Source of the DNA: Candidatus Rokuibacteriota bacterium
GTDB lineage: Bacteria > Methylomirabilota > Methylomirabilia > Rokubacteriales > JACOUJ01
DNA length: 10,286 nucleotides
Assembly: GCA_016177865.1 (NCBI GenBank)
Contig: JACOUJ010000025.1
Location: forward strand, 1-10,286
Reading direction: 5' to 3'
In this document: positions 1-5,735 of the stretch, one piece after another
Layout of the letters: each line of letters starts with the position of its first letter
How positions within the stretch are numbered: the first letter of the stretch is position 1
The notes under the pieces: generated by a model
Told to the model about the DNA's origin: nothing
Databases searched by the model: none
The model's input: the letters and a program-made list of their open reading frames with translations, nothing else
Translations under genes and position numbers: made by a program

Positions 1-42
1 CCTTCCTTCCTACCTACCTGCCTGCCTGCCTAACTACCTGCC
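1..42. repeat. Degenerate tetranucleotide (CCTN) repeat
   Basis: The first 42 bases are about ten tetranucleotide units on the plus strand: CCTT twice, CCTA twice, CCTG three times, CCTA, ACTA, CCTG. On the transcribed (minus) strand this is a run of AGGN units. It lies beyond the rpsO terminator, where pnp often follows in this operon type, but no coding frame is visible. The changing fourth base suggests a compound microsatellite that expanded by slippage and then diverged. It touches the window edge, so its full length is unknown. A functional role is not shown. Confidence 0.8.
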
Positions 43-64
43 GCCTTGGGGCGGCCCAGCCGCC
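41..64 (-). other. Two mutually exclusive small GC hairpins
   Basis: CCGCC at 41-45 can pair with GGCGG at 50-54. Alternatively GGCGGC at 50-55 can pair with GCCGCC at 59-64 around a CCA loop. The two stems share bases 50-54, so only one can form at a time. They lie downstream of the rpsO terminator in transcription order. They may be a backup 3' structure or the start of a leader for the next gene; neither is proven. Confidence 0.4.
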
Positions 65-70
65 GGGGCT

Positions 71-110
71 CTATGAGAAAAGAGAAGCCCCTGCCCGGCC
101 CGGCAGGGGC
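71..110 (-). terminator. Intrinsic terminator of rpsO
   Basis: A perfect 9-bp GC-rich stem pairs bases 87-95 (GCCCCTGCC) with 102-110 (GGCAGGGGC) around a 6-nt loop. On the minus strand the stem is followed at once by the pyrimidine-rich tract TTCTCTTTTCTC (75-86). The stem begins 36 nt past the rpsO stop codon. Stem, short loop and T-rich tail in this order are the usual rho-independent signal. It should end the operon or strongly reduce readthrough to the next gene, which is outside the window. Confidence 0.8.
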
Positions 111-145
111 CCCCAAGCGAGCTGTGAGCACCGAACATCCCGATC

Positions 146-415
146 CTATCTCCGGATACCCAAACGTGCAATGAGGGCGCGATAGCGCTCGGAATCTTTC
201 TGTTTGAGGTACTCCAAAAGGCTCCGCCGCCTGCCAATCATCTTGAGGAGTCCGCGGCGGGAGTGGTGATCCTTGGTATGAATCTTGAAATGTTCTGTGA
301 GGTCGTTAATGCGCTCGGTCAGGAGCGCGATCTGCACCTCCGGTGATCCGGTGTCCCCTTCGTGCCTCTGAAACGCTTGGACGATCGCCTGTTTGCGCTC
401 CACGGTTACGGCCAT
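146..415 (-). CDS. rpsO: 30S ribosomal protein S15
   Basis: S15 is a primary 16S rRNA-binding protein of the small-subunit platform; it binds the h20/h21/h22 three-way junction and helps form bridge B4 to 23S rRNA. The product is 89 residues, the usual family length. It carries the diagnostic GDTGSPEVQIALLTERI stretch, the HHSRRGLL rRNA-contact region and a typical end, LIARLGIRR. The frame is open further upstream, but the ATG at 415 matches the S15 N terminus (MAVTVERKQ) and has the Shine-Dalgarno AAAGGA five bases before it. The stop is TAG at the expected family end, which matters for judging the infB amber codon. It has its own candidate promoter and a structured leader, so it may be expressed and autoregulated apart from the rest of the operon. 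Confidence 0.98.
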   Translation of the reverse strand: MAVTVERKQAIVQAFQRHEGDTGSPEVQIALLTERINDLTEHFKIHTKDHHSRRGLLKMIGRRRSLLEYLKQKDSERYRALIARLGIRR

Positions 416-420
416 AGTTA

Positions 421-476
421 TCCTTTCGCTGGGTCCGACCCAATCGCCGCACCCAATGCCACCACGCATTGTTGGG
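421..476 (-). promoter_or_regulatory. Structured rpsO leader, possible S15 autoregulatory site
   Basis: Between the candidate promoter and the rpsO ATG the transcript can form two hairpins. The first (476-452) pairs AATGC with GCATT around a 6-nt loop and continues as CCC/GGG past a 3-nt bulge. The second (442-430) pairs TGGGT with ACCCA around CGG and ends three bases before the AAAGGA Shine-Dalgarno (426-421). S15 represses its own mRNA through structured leaders in several bacteria (E. coli, Geobacillus, Thermus, Rhizobium), with unrelated folds. The position next to the ribosome site fits such a role, but binding is inferred only. Confidence 0.45.
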
Positions 477-497
477 AGCGGTTCATTTTGCGGTCTC

Positions 498-526
498 ATC
501 GTACCACGAGGCCCAGACCCCAGCAA
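498..526 (-). promoter_or_regulatory. Candidate sigma70-type promoter of rpsO
   Basis: On the minus strand there is a -35-like TTGCTG (526-521), a 17-base spacer and a -10-like TACGAT (503-498). The -10 is preceded by TGG, an extended -10 signature. Transcription would start near 491-493 and give a leader of about 76 nt. It sits in the 155-bp ribF-rpsO gap, the longest gap between genes in the window. The -35 matches only 3 of 6 consensus bases, so the extended -10 would have to carry most of the activity. Confidence 0.5.
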
Positions 527-570
527 CAAAATAGATACTATTCGCGGACAGGTGGGGGCGCTGACTGAAG

Positions 571-1503
571 TTACGAGCGGTGCTCGGCCAAAATGCTCCT
601 GGACTCGCTGACGTCTCTGGCGATCTGGGCGCGAAGCGTGTCAACCCCCGAGAACTTCTGTTCGGGGCGGATCCGTTCGAGAAACATGAGGCCCAATGAC
701 CGGTCATAGAGGTCTCCGGTCCACTCCAGGAGGTAAGCCTCCACCCACAGCTCGCTCTCCCCAAAAGTGGGACGAACCCCGACGTTAACCACCGCCCCGA
801 CTACCGTGTCATCGACATGGGCCCAGGCCGCGTATACCCCGGGGGCGAGAATGAGATCCCGGTCAGGTTTGAGGTTTGCGGTCGGAAAACCGAGTTGCGC
901 CCCTCGACCGGCCCCTCTCTGGACCACGCCGCGAATCTGGTAGGGGTGACCGAGCAGCGCCCTCGCCTTTCGAACATCGCCCGCCCGGAGTAGCTCGCGA
1001 ATCGCGGACGACGAAACCACGATACCGTCTACGGTCAAGGGAGGAATGACGTGGACCGTCATGCCGTGTTCGGGCCCAATCCGCTCCAGGAATTGGGCGT
1101 TCCCTCTCGCACGGCGGCCGAAGGTGTGATTGAATCCGAGGACAACCTCCCGGGCGTGGAGCCTTCCCTTCAGGATGTCGGAGACAAAGACCTCAGGCTC
1201 GATCTGGGAAAACTCCGCGGTGAAGGGCAGGACCAGCGTGGCATCTACGCCAAGTGGGGCGATGAGGCCGAGCCGCTCCTCGATGGAGGTGATCGGGGGT
1301 GGCGCCTCGGCGGGGCGCAGCACCTCAATCGGAAGGGGATCGAAGCTGACGGCAAGGCTCGGGAGTTCCACGGCGCGAGCCCGCGAGACGGCCATTTTTA
1401 GAATTACCTGGTGCCCACGGTGGACGCCATCGAAACCGCCCAGGGCCACGACCTGCTCAGGCCCGTTCGCCGGGATGACGTCGAGACTTGTCAGCACTCG
1501 CAT
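571..1503 (-). CDS. ribF: Bifunctional riboflavin kinase / FAD synthetase
   Basis: RibF phosphorylates riboflavin to FMN and adenylates FMN to FAD in the cytoplasm. From the ATG at 1503 it is 310 residues, the usual length. The N-terminal adenylyltransferase half has FDGVHRGHQ (24-32), GFNHTFGRRARG (123-134) and SSSAIRELL (164-172). The C-terminal flavokinase half has GRGAQLGFPTANL (199-211) with the PTAN motif, then GVYAAW and NVGVRPTFG. At residues 54-58 it reads FDPLP, where most relatives have a His in the fourth place. An in-frame ATG at 1569 would add 22 residues, but homologues begin near MRVL, so 1503 is preferred; no clear Shine-Dalgarno is seen. The start lies inside truB (47-nt overlap), suggesting translational coupling. 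The stop is TAA. Confidence 0.95.
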   Translation of the reverse strand: MRVLTSLDVIPANGPEQVVALGGFDGVHRGHQVILKMAVSRARAVELPSLAVSFDPLPIEVLRPAEAPPPITSIEERLGLIAPLGVDATLVLPFTAEFSQIEPEVFVSDILKGRLHAREVVLGFNHTFGRRARGNAQFLERIGPEHGMTVHVIPPLTVDGIVVSSSAIRELLRAGDVRKARALLGHPYQIRGVVQRGAGRGAQLGFPTANLKPDRDLILAPGVYAAWAHVDDTVVGAVVNVGVRPTFGESELWVEAYLLEWTGDLYDRSLGLMFLERIRPEQKFSGVDTLRAQIARDVSESRSILAEHRS

Positions 1504-2377
1504 GGAAGAGTCGAATGGGGCGAAGCGTGGATTTTTCTGTTCCCGCGCCGACCCCGAGAAAGATACCATGCCCCATGACCCGATAGAGTTGGTCAGAATT
1601 CACCCCGTCGGAAGGGACGGCCTGACCATGGCAGAAGGGCGCCACGGTCCCTTCGGACAGAACGACGGCAGCCAGATGCGCGAGGGCACCCTCCGGGGGA
1701 AGCAGCCGATCCCAGAGCGGCGTCGGATCCAGGAGTTCACCCAACTCGCGCCATGGCACGGCCTCCGCTAAGGCGAAGCGGCCAACTCGAGTTCGAATCA
1801 GAGTCTCCACCGTGGCGCCGCAGCCCATCACCTCGCCCAGATCCGCGCAGAGGGAACGAATGTACGTCCCCTTGCCGCAAGCGATCCTGAGGCTCAATCG
1901 GGGGAGGGCCAGCTTGATGAGTTCAATGGTGTGGATGCGGACGGTCCGAGGCGGCCGCTCTACGGTCACCCCCGAACGGGCCAACTCGTGGAGTCGCCGC
2001 CCCTGGTGATGGAGCGCCGAGAACATCGGGGGGACTTGGGCGATTTCACCCAGAGAGCGCTCAAGCAACCCCTGGATCGCCCCCTCCGTGAGATCTGGAA
2101 CGGGCCGTTCTTCCAAGACTCTCCCGGTCACATCGAGCGTATCTGTTTTCACACCGAAAAGAAGCGTGACCTCGTATTCCTTATCCTGCTCGGTGAGGAA
2201 TTGGGTCAGCTTGGTCCCCTCCCCCACGAGGATCGGGAGGAGACCGCTCGCGTGAGGGTCCAACGTCCCGCCATGGCCGATCTTGTGGACGCCAAGGAGT
2301 CGGCGCAGGTGGGCCACGACCTGGAAGGAGGTCACCCCTTGTCCTTTCTCGACCAGCAGGAGCCCGCTCCGGTCCAT
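1457..2377 (-). CDS. truB: tRNA pseudouridine-55 synthase TruB
   Basis: TruB makes pseudouridine at position 55 of the tRNA T-loop. The protein is 306 residues from the ATG at 2377 (MDRSGLLLVEK). The catalytic motif GHGGTLDPHASGLL is at about 34-47, with Asp40 the nucleophile. GTYIRSLCADLG is the other family block, and the C terminus has a PUA-like segment ending in GIFLGVG...LRPIRLF. The frame stays open upstream to 2503, but that stretch is nrnA in another frame and does not look like TruB. The start is one base from the nrnA stop with no clear Shine-Dalgarno, so coupled translation is likely. About 15 residues (HASADKSRRHPGERA) extend past the usual family end, and these produce the overlap with ribF. 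Confidence 0.96.
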   Translation of the reverse strand: MDRSGLLLVEKGQGVTSFQVVAHLRRLLGVHKIGHGGTLDPHASGLLPILVGEGTKLTQFLTEQDKEYEVTLLFGVKTDTLDVTGRVLEERPVPDLTEGAIQGLLERSLGEIAQVPPMFSALHHQGRRLHELARSGVTVERPPRTVRIHTIELIKLALPRLSLRIACGKGTYIRSLCADLGEVMGCGATVETLIRTRVGRFALAEAVPWRELGELLDPTPLWDRLLPPEGALAHLAAVVLSEGTVAPFCHGQAVPSDGVNSDQLYRVMGHGIFLGVGAGTEKSTLRPIRLFHASADKSRRHPGERA

Positions 2378-2378
2378 C

Positions 2379-3347
2379 TCAGGCCGTTGGGGGAAGGGCA
2401 AGCGCGACGGCGTCGAGCAGGGCGGCTTTGGCGGCGTCCATGGGAAGGGCCACGGTACACCCCGCAGCGTTCGGGTGACCACCTCCGCCGAAGCGGGCAG
2501 CAATCTTGGCCACGTTCACTTCGCCCTTGCCGCGAAGGCTAACCTTTACCTGTCCGGGCTGCAGTTCGCGGAAGAGGAGGGCCACCTTCACACTCCGGAT
2601 GGAGCGCGGGTAGGCAATGAAGTCTTCCGCCTCGATCAAGTCCTGATTTCCGGCCAGCTCGGAGGGGAGGACGAGCCACGCCACCCGCCCGTCGGCACTC
2701 GTCTCGATCCGTTGGAGGAGTTGGCCAAGGAGGCGAAGATCCTCGCGGCTCCGCCCCTCGTAGAGTTCCCCCGCGACCCGCGCTGGGGCCGCCCCCTCCG
2801 CCACCAAGTGAGCAGCGATCCGAAAGGCCTTGGGACTCGCGTTGGAGTAGCGGAAGGAGCCGGTGTCCGTCACAAGGGCCGTGTAAAGGGTGGTCGCGAT
2901 CTCCGGGGTGAGGGACCATCCGAAGTACTGAAGGAGGTCGTAGACCATCTCGCCTGTGGCCGACGCGCTCAGATCCACCCAGTTCAGGTCGCCAAAGCGA
3001 CGGTTGTCCTGGTGGTGATCGATGTTCACCACTGTGGTCCCGCGCTCTCGGACCGATTCCAAGAGTCCCCCGGTTCGGGCCGGATCCGGGCAGTCCAGGA
3101 GGACCGTGACATCGTAACTCCCGGAAGCATCCTTCCATTGCTGAATCCATTGGGCCCCGGGTAGAAAGCGATAGGGCTCCGGGACCGGGTGGGGGCCCGC
3201 CAGGGTCACGCGCCGCCCCTGCCCCATGAGCGCCAGCCCGAGCCCCAACATCGAGCCTAGGACATCCCCATCCGGGTGGAGGTGCGCAAGGAAAAGATAG
3301 CTTCCCTTCCGGGCGAAAATTGGCGCGAGAGTTTGAGGACCATCCAT
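2379..3347 (-). CDS. nrnA: DHH-family bifunctional oligoribonuclease / pAp phosphatase NrnA
   Basis: NrnA degrades very short RNAs (nanoRNAs) and, in many bacteria, dephosphorylates pAp to AMP. The 322-residue protein shows the DHH phosphoesterase motifs in order: HLHPDGDVLGS (22-32), LLDCPDPAR (83-91), NIDHHQDN (108-115) and VTDTGSFRYSN (159-169). The C-terminal DHHA1 domain ends with GGGGHPNAAGC (287-297), which binds substrate. All metal-binding Asp and His positions I can recognise are present, so it should be active. The ATG at 3347 lies 4 bases past the rbfA stop with a GGGGA upstream. This gene sits between rbfA and truB in Firmicutes-like and Deltaproteobacteria-like operons. The exact substrate preference cannot be read from sequence. 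Confidence 0.94.
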   Translation of the reverse strand: MDGPQTLAPIFARKGSYLFLAHLHPDGDVLGSMLGLGLALMGQGRRVTLAGPHPVPEPYRFLPGAQWIQQWKDASGSYDVTVLLDCPDPARTGGLLESVRERGTTVVNIDHHQDNRRFGDLNWVDLSASATGEMVYDLLQYFGWSLTPEIATTLYTALVTDTGSFRYSNASPKAFRIAAHLVAEGAAPARVAGELYEGRSREDLRLLGQLLQRIETSADGRVAWLVLPSELAGNQDLIEAEDFIAYPRSIRSVKVALLFRELQPGQVKVSLRGKGEVNVAKIAARFGGGGHPNAAGCTVALPMDAAKAALLDAVALALPPTA

Positions 3348-3351
3348 GAAG

Positions 3352-3711
3352 CTAATCCCCGGGCGACGCCGACCCTTTCAGAGTCTCGAGGATCTCCGTG
3401 ATGTGGGCAGCATGCGCCATGGAGCGGTCTGGACGGAAGGCCACATAGGGGACGACACGGAGTCTCAAACGACGAATCAATTCGCCGCGAATAAAGCCCG
3501 CCGCTTTCTCGAGGGCAGCCAGGGCTTGGGCCCAGTCGGAGTCGGATCCCAAAATCGAGACAAACACCTTCGCATGGCGGAGGTCCTTCGAGGTCTCCAC
3601 CTCGGTCACCGTCACGAAGCCGATCCGCGGATCCTTCAGCTCCCGGCCGATAATCTCTGCGATTTCCTCCTTAAGGAGCTGGTTCACGCGATCCAGTCGC
3701 TTCCCCTGCAT
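3352..3711 (-). CDS. rbfA: 30S ribosome-binding factor A
   Basis: RbfA is a KH-fold assembly factor that acts late in 30S maturation near the 5' end region of 16S rRNA. It is 119 residues, the normal size. Family signatures are RLDRVNQLLKEEIAEII at the N terminus, the DPRIGFVTVTEVETS strand, HAKVFVSILG, and KAAGFIRGELIRRLRLR followed by P and the FRPDRS block. The ATG at 3711 is preceded by GAGGTG with 8-base spacing, a good Shine-Dalgarno inside the end of ylxP. The stop is TAG, 4 bases before the nrnA start. Reading through it would run into nrnA out of frame, so TAG works here as a real stop. Confidence 0.97.
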   Translation of the reverse strand: MQGKRLDRVNQLLKEEIAEIIGRELKDPRIGFVTVTEVETSKDLRHAKVFVSILGSDSDWAQALAALEKAAGFIRGELIRRLRLRVVPYVAFRPDRSMAHAAHITEILETLKGSASPGD

Positions 3712-3713
3712 GG

Positions 3714-4004
3714 TTATAGCACCTCGACTCGATAATCAATAATGGAGCCGTCGAGCAGCTCCTCGATAAGGTTGACCGCTTTCGCCACTTGCTCGTCGGC
3801 GTGGCGGGAATCATTCGAGACACAGGCAATCCCGAGCGTGGCGCGCTGCCACGTGTCGTTCAGGTCGACCTCCGCGATGGAAACGTTGAAGCGGTTCTTC
3901 ACCCTTTCCTTGATTCCCTTCAAGACATGGCGTTTTTCTTTCAGGGAGCTGACTCCCGGGAGGTGAAGCTCGACGGTTCCCAGCGCCACCCGGATAGCTG
4001 ACAT
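3714..4004 (-). CDS. ylxP: YlxP-like DUF503 protein
   Basis: This 96-residue protein matches the DUF503 (YlxP) family by its N-terminal strand, RVALGTVELHLPGVSSLKEK, and by FNVSIAEVDLNDTWQRATLG in the middle. Family members are small ferredoxin-like-fold proteins encoded between infB and rbfA; their link to ribosome assembly comes mainly from gene context and structure. Starts at GTG 4031 or GTG 4010 are possible, but the ATG at 4004 fits the family length and places a stable hairpin (4011-4042) just before it. The stop TAA is two bases from the rbfA ATG. Function remains uncertain. Confidence 0.85.
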   Translation of the reverse strand: MSAIRVALGTVELHLPGVSSLKEKRHVLKGIKERVKNRFNVSIAEVDLNDTWQRATLGIACVSNDSRHADEQVAKAVNLIEELLDGSIIDYRVEVL

Positions 4005-4010
4005 ATTCAC

Positions 4011-4042
4011 CAGGGGGGGAGTCCCAACCACTCCTCCCCCTG
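4011..4042 (-). promoter_or_regulatory. Stable hairpin before ylxP that buries a GGAGG sequence
   Basis: On the minus strand CAGGGGGAGGAGT (4042-4030) pairs with ACTCCCCCCCTG (4022-4011) around a 7-nt loop. The stem is 12 bp with a single bulged A. The 5' arm contains GGAGG, a near-perfect anti-16S sequence, and the stem ends six bases before the ylxP ATG. There is no T tract after it, so it is not a normal intrinsic terminator. It may control ylxP translation, mark a processing site after infB, or slow decay of the upstream message. These roles are inferred. Confidence 0.6.
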
Positions 4043-4085
4043 CACCCCCCCACCTGGGTTCATCGATGCGCGCGGTGGCTTCGCT

Positions 4086-5732
4086 TTAGGAGAGGGTGCG
4101 CGCCACTTCCTCGGTGGTAAAGAATTCCAGGGTATCACCGATCTGGATATCCGTGATCCCCTCGAGGCCCACACCGCACTCGAACCCCTGGAGAACCTCA
4201 CGGGCATCATCCTTGAATCGCTTCAGGGATGCGATGGTCCCCTCGGCGAGAACCTGTCCGTCCCGACGGAGACGCACCCGTGCGGTGCGGGTCACCTTCC
4301 CCTCAATGACTTGGCAGCCTGTCACAGTCCCCACCTTCGAGATGGGGAACAGCGCCTTGACCTGAGCCCGGCCCAAAGTGATCTCCCTGATCTCAGGGGA
4401 GAGCATCCCCTCCATCGCCGCCTTGAGATCATTGATCGCCTCGTAGATGACAGTGTAGTTGCGGATGTCCACACCCTCGGCCTGGGCCTGGCTCGCGGCC
4501 TTCGGTTCGGCGCGCACGTTGAAGCCAAGGACGATGGCGTTCGAGGCCGAGGCGAGCATGACGTCGGTCTCTGTGATCGTCCCCACGGAGCCATGGATCA
4601 CCTTGAGCTTGACCTCCTCGGTGGAGAGCCGCTCGAGCGACTCAACGAGGGCCTCGACGGAGCCCTGGACATCCGCCTTGACAATCAGCCTGAGCTCTTT
4701 GACCTCGCCGGCCTTGACCTGCTTGTGGAGGTCTTCGAGGGTGACGCGGGCCGTGGGCTGGATCTTCCGCCGTTCTTCGGCTTGGCGCACGAGCGCAATC
4801 TGCCGGGCCCTTCGCTCCTCGCCCGTGGCCGCCAACGTGTCTCCCGCTTGAGGGACACCAGAGAGTCCCAGGATCTCCACCGGCATCGCGGGTCCGGCCT
4901 CCTTCACCCTGCGCCGCTCCGCGTCGAACATCGCTCGAACCCGACCAAAGTGAAGCCCAGCCACGACCGGATCCCCTTCTTGTAGTGTCCCTTGCTGAAT
5001 CAGCGCGGTCGCCACCGGACCACGACCTCGTTCCAATCTGGCCTCAACGATGACCCCACGGGCCGCGCGAGTCGGGTCGGCCTTGAGTTCCATGATCTCC
5101 GCTTGGAGCGCGGTCATCTCCACGAGACTTTCGACCCCGGTCCCACGCTTGGCGGAGGTCTCCACAAAGATGGTCCGGCCACCCCATTCCTCGGGGACCA
5201 ACTCAAGGTTCGTGAGCTCCCGCTTGACCCGCTCGGGATCGGCCCCCGGTTTATCCATCTTGTTGACGGCTACCAGGATGGGGACGTTCGCGGCCTTCGC
5301 GTGGTTGATCGCTTCCGTGGTCTGGGGCATCACACCGTCGTCCGCAGCCACTACCAGAATGACGATGTCCGTCACCTGCGCGCCTCGGGCTCGCATGGCA
5401 GTGAAGGCTTCGTGCCCCGGCGTGTCGAGGAAGGTGACCTTCCCGTGCGAGGTCTCCACCTGGTAGGCCCCGATGTGTTGGGTGATGCCACCGTGTTCCC
5501 TCTCGGCCACCTTGGTGCGGCGGATCGCGTCCAGGAGGGAGGTCTTCCCGTGATCCACATGGCCCATCACCGTGACCACCGGCGGCCGCGGGCGGAGTCG
5601 GCTCGGGTCGATCTCCTCCTCGACCAGCTCGACAGCCTGCGTGCGGAACTCCACGTCGAAATTGAAACCGTCCGCGACTTTCTTGACCACCCCCGGATCC
5701 AAGAGGGCGTTGATCGTCGCCATCACTCCCAA
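4086..5732 (-). CDS. infB: Translation initiation factor IF-2, C-terminal GTPase core (separated by in-frame TAG)
   Basis: This frame holds the conserved working part of IF2, which brings fMet-tRNA to the 30S subunit and drives subunit joining with GTP. Numbering from the TTG at 5732, the GTPase motifs are G1 GHVDHGKT (57-64), G2 GGITQHIGA (81-89), G3 DTPGHEAF (103-110), G4 NKMD (157-160) and G5 SAK (193-195). Domains II, III and the fMet-tRNA-binding C2 domain follow, ending GDTLEFFTTEEVARTLS and TAA. Nothing in the core looks damaged. The frame is continuous with the upstream IF2 N-terminal frame except for one TAG just before it. If made separately, starts could be TTG 5732 (touching the TAG), GTG 5726 or ATG 5723; only a weak GGGAG lies nearby. 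E. coli makes shorter IF2 forms from internal starts, so a core-only IF2 could function. Confidence 0.93.
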   Translation of the reverse strand: MGVMATINALLDPGVVKKVADGFNFDVEFRTQAVELVEEEIDPSRLRPRPPVVTVMGHVDHGKTSLLDAIRRTKVAEREHGGITQHIGAYQVETSHGKVTFLDTPGHEAFTAMRARGAQVTDIVILVVAADDGVMPQTTEAINHAKAANVPILVAVNKMDKPGADPERVKRELTNLELVPEEWGGRTIFVETSAKRGTGVESLVEMTALQAEIMELKADPTRAARGVIVEARLERGRGPVATALIQQGTLQEGDPVVAGLHFGRVRAMFDAERRRVKEAGPAMPVEILGLSGVPQAGDTLAATGEERRARQIALVRQAEERRKIQPTARVTLEDLHKQVKAGEVKELRLIVKADVQGSVEALVESLERLSTEEVKLKVIHGSVGTITETDVMLASASNAIVLGFNVRAEPKAASQAQAEGVDIRNYTVIYEAINDLKAAMEGMLSPEIREITLGRAQVKALFPISKVGTVTGCQVIEGKVTRTARVRLRRDGQVLAEGTIASLKRFKDDAREVLQGFECGVGLEGITDIQIGDTLEFFTTEEVARTLS

Positions 5733-5735
5733 CTA
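5733..5735 (-). other. infB: In-frame amber (TAG) codon interrupting infB
   Basis: The minus strand reads GTC CTC GTC TAG TTG GGA GTG ATG. In intact IF2 proteins this spot reads like EVIKKLMKLGVMATIN; here it is EVIRVLV-stop-LGVMATIN. Sequence on both sides aligns without gap or frame change, so the TAG stands exactly for one residue. A Lys codon AAG or Gln codon CAG would differ by one base. A frameshift is excluded. Base error, suppressed nonsense mutation and natural split remain open. Confidence 0.95.

Noticed and set aside
416..570. FMN riboswitch or other known riboswitch near ribF/rpsO
   Set aside because: The gap lies after ribF, not before it, and the folded part is only about 60 nt without the conserved junction sequences of an FMN riboswitch.
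2283..3164. Long plus-strand open frames (also 4992-5804, 5797-6561, 7772-8647)
   Set aside because: They lie antisense to recognised genes, have no recognisable domain, and have the low-complexity composition expected from GC-rich shadow frames, such as the Gly-rich mirror of the IF2 linker.
4011..4042. Intrinsic terminator after infB
   Set aside because: The stem is strong, but neither strand has a T tract after it, and ylxP and rbfA follow closely in the same direction.
5733..5735. General reassignment of TAG to an amino acid
   Set aside because: rpsO (146) and rbfA (3352) both end with TAG exactly where their families end, and readthrough at rbfA would run out of frame into nrnA. TAG is therefore a normal stop in this genome.
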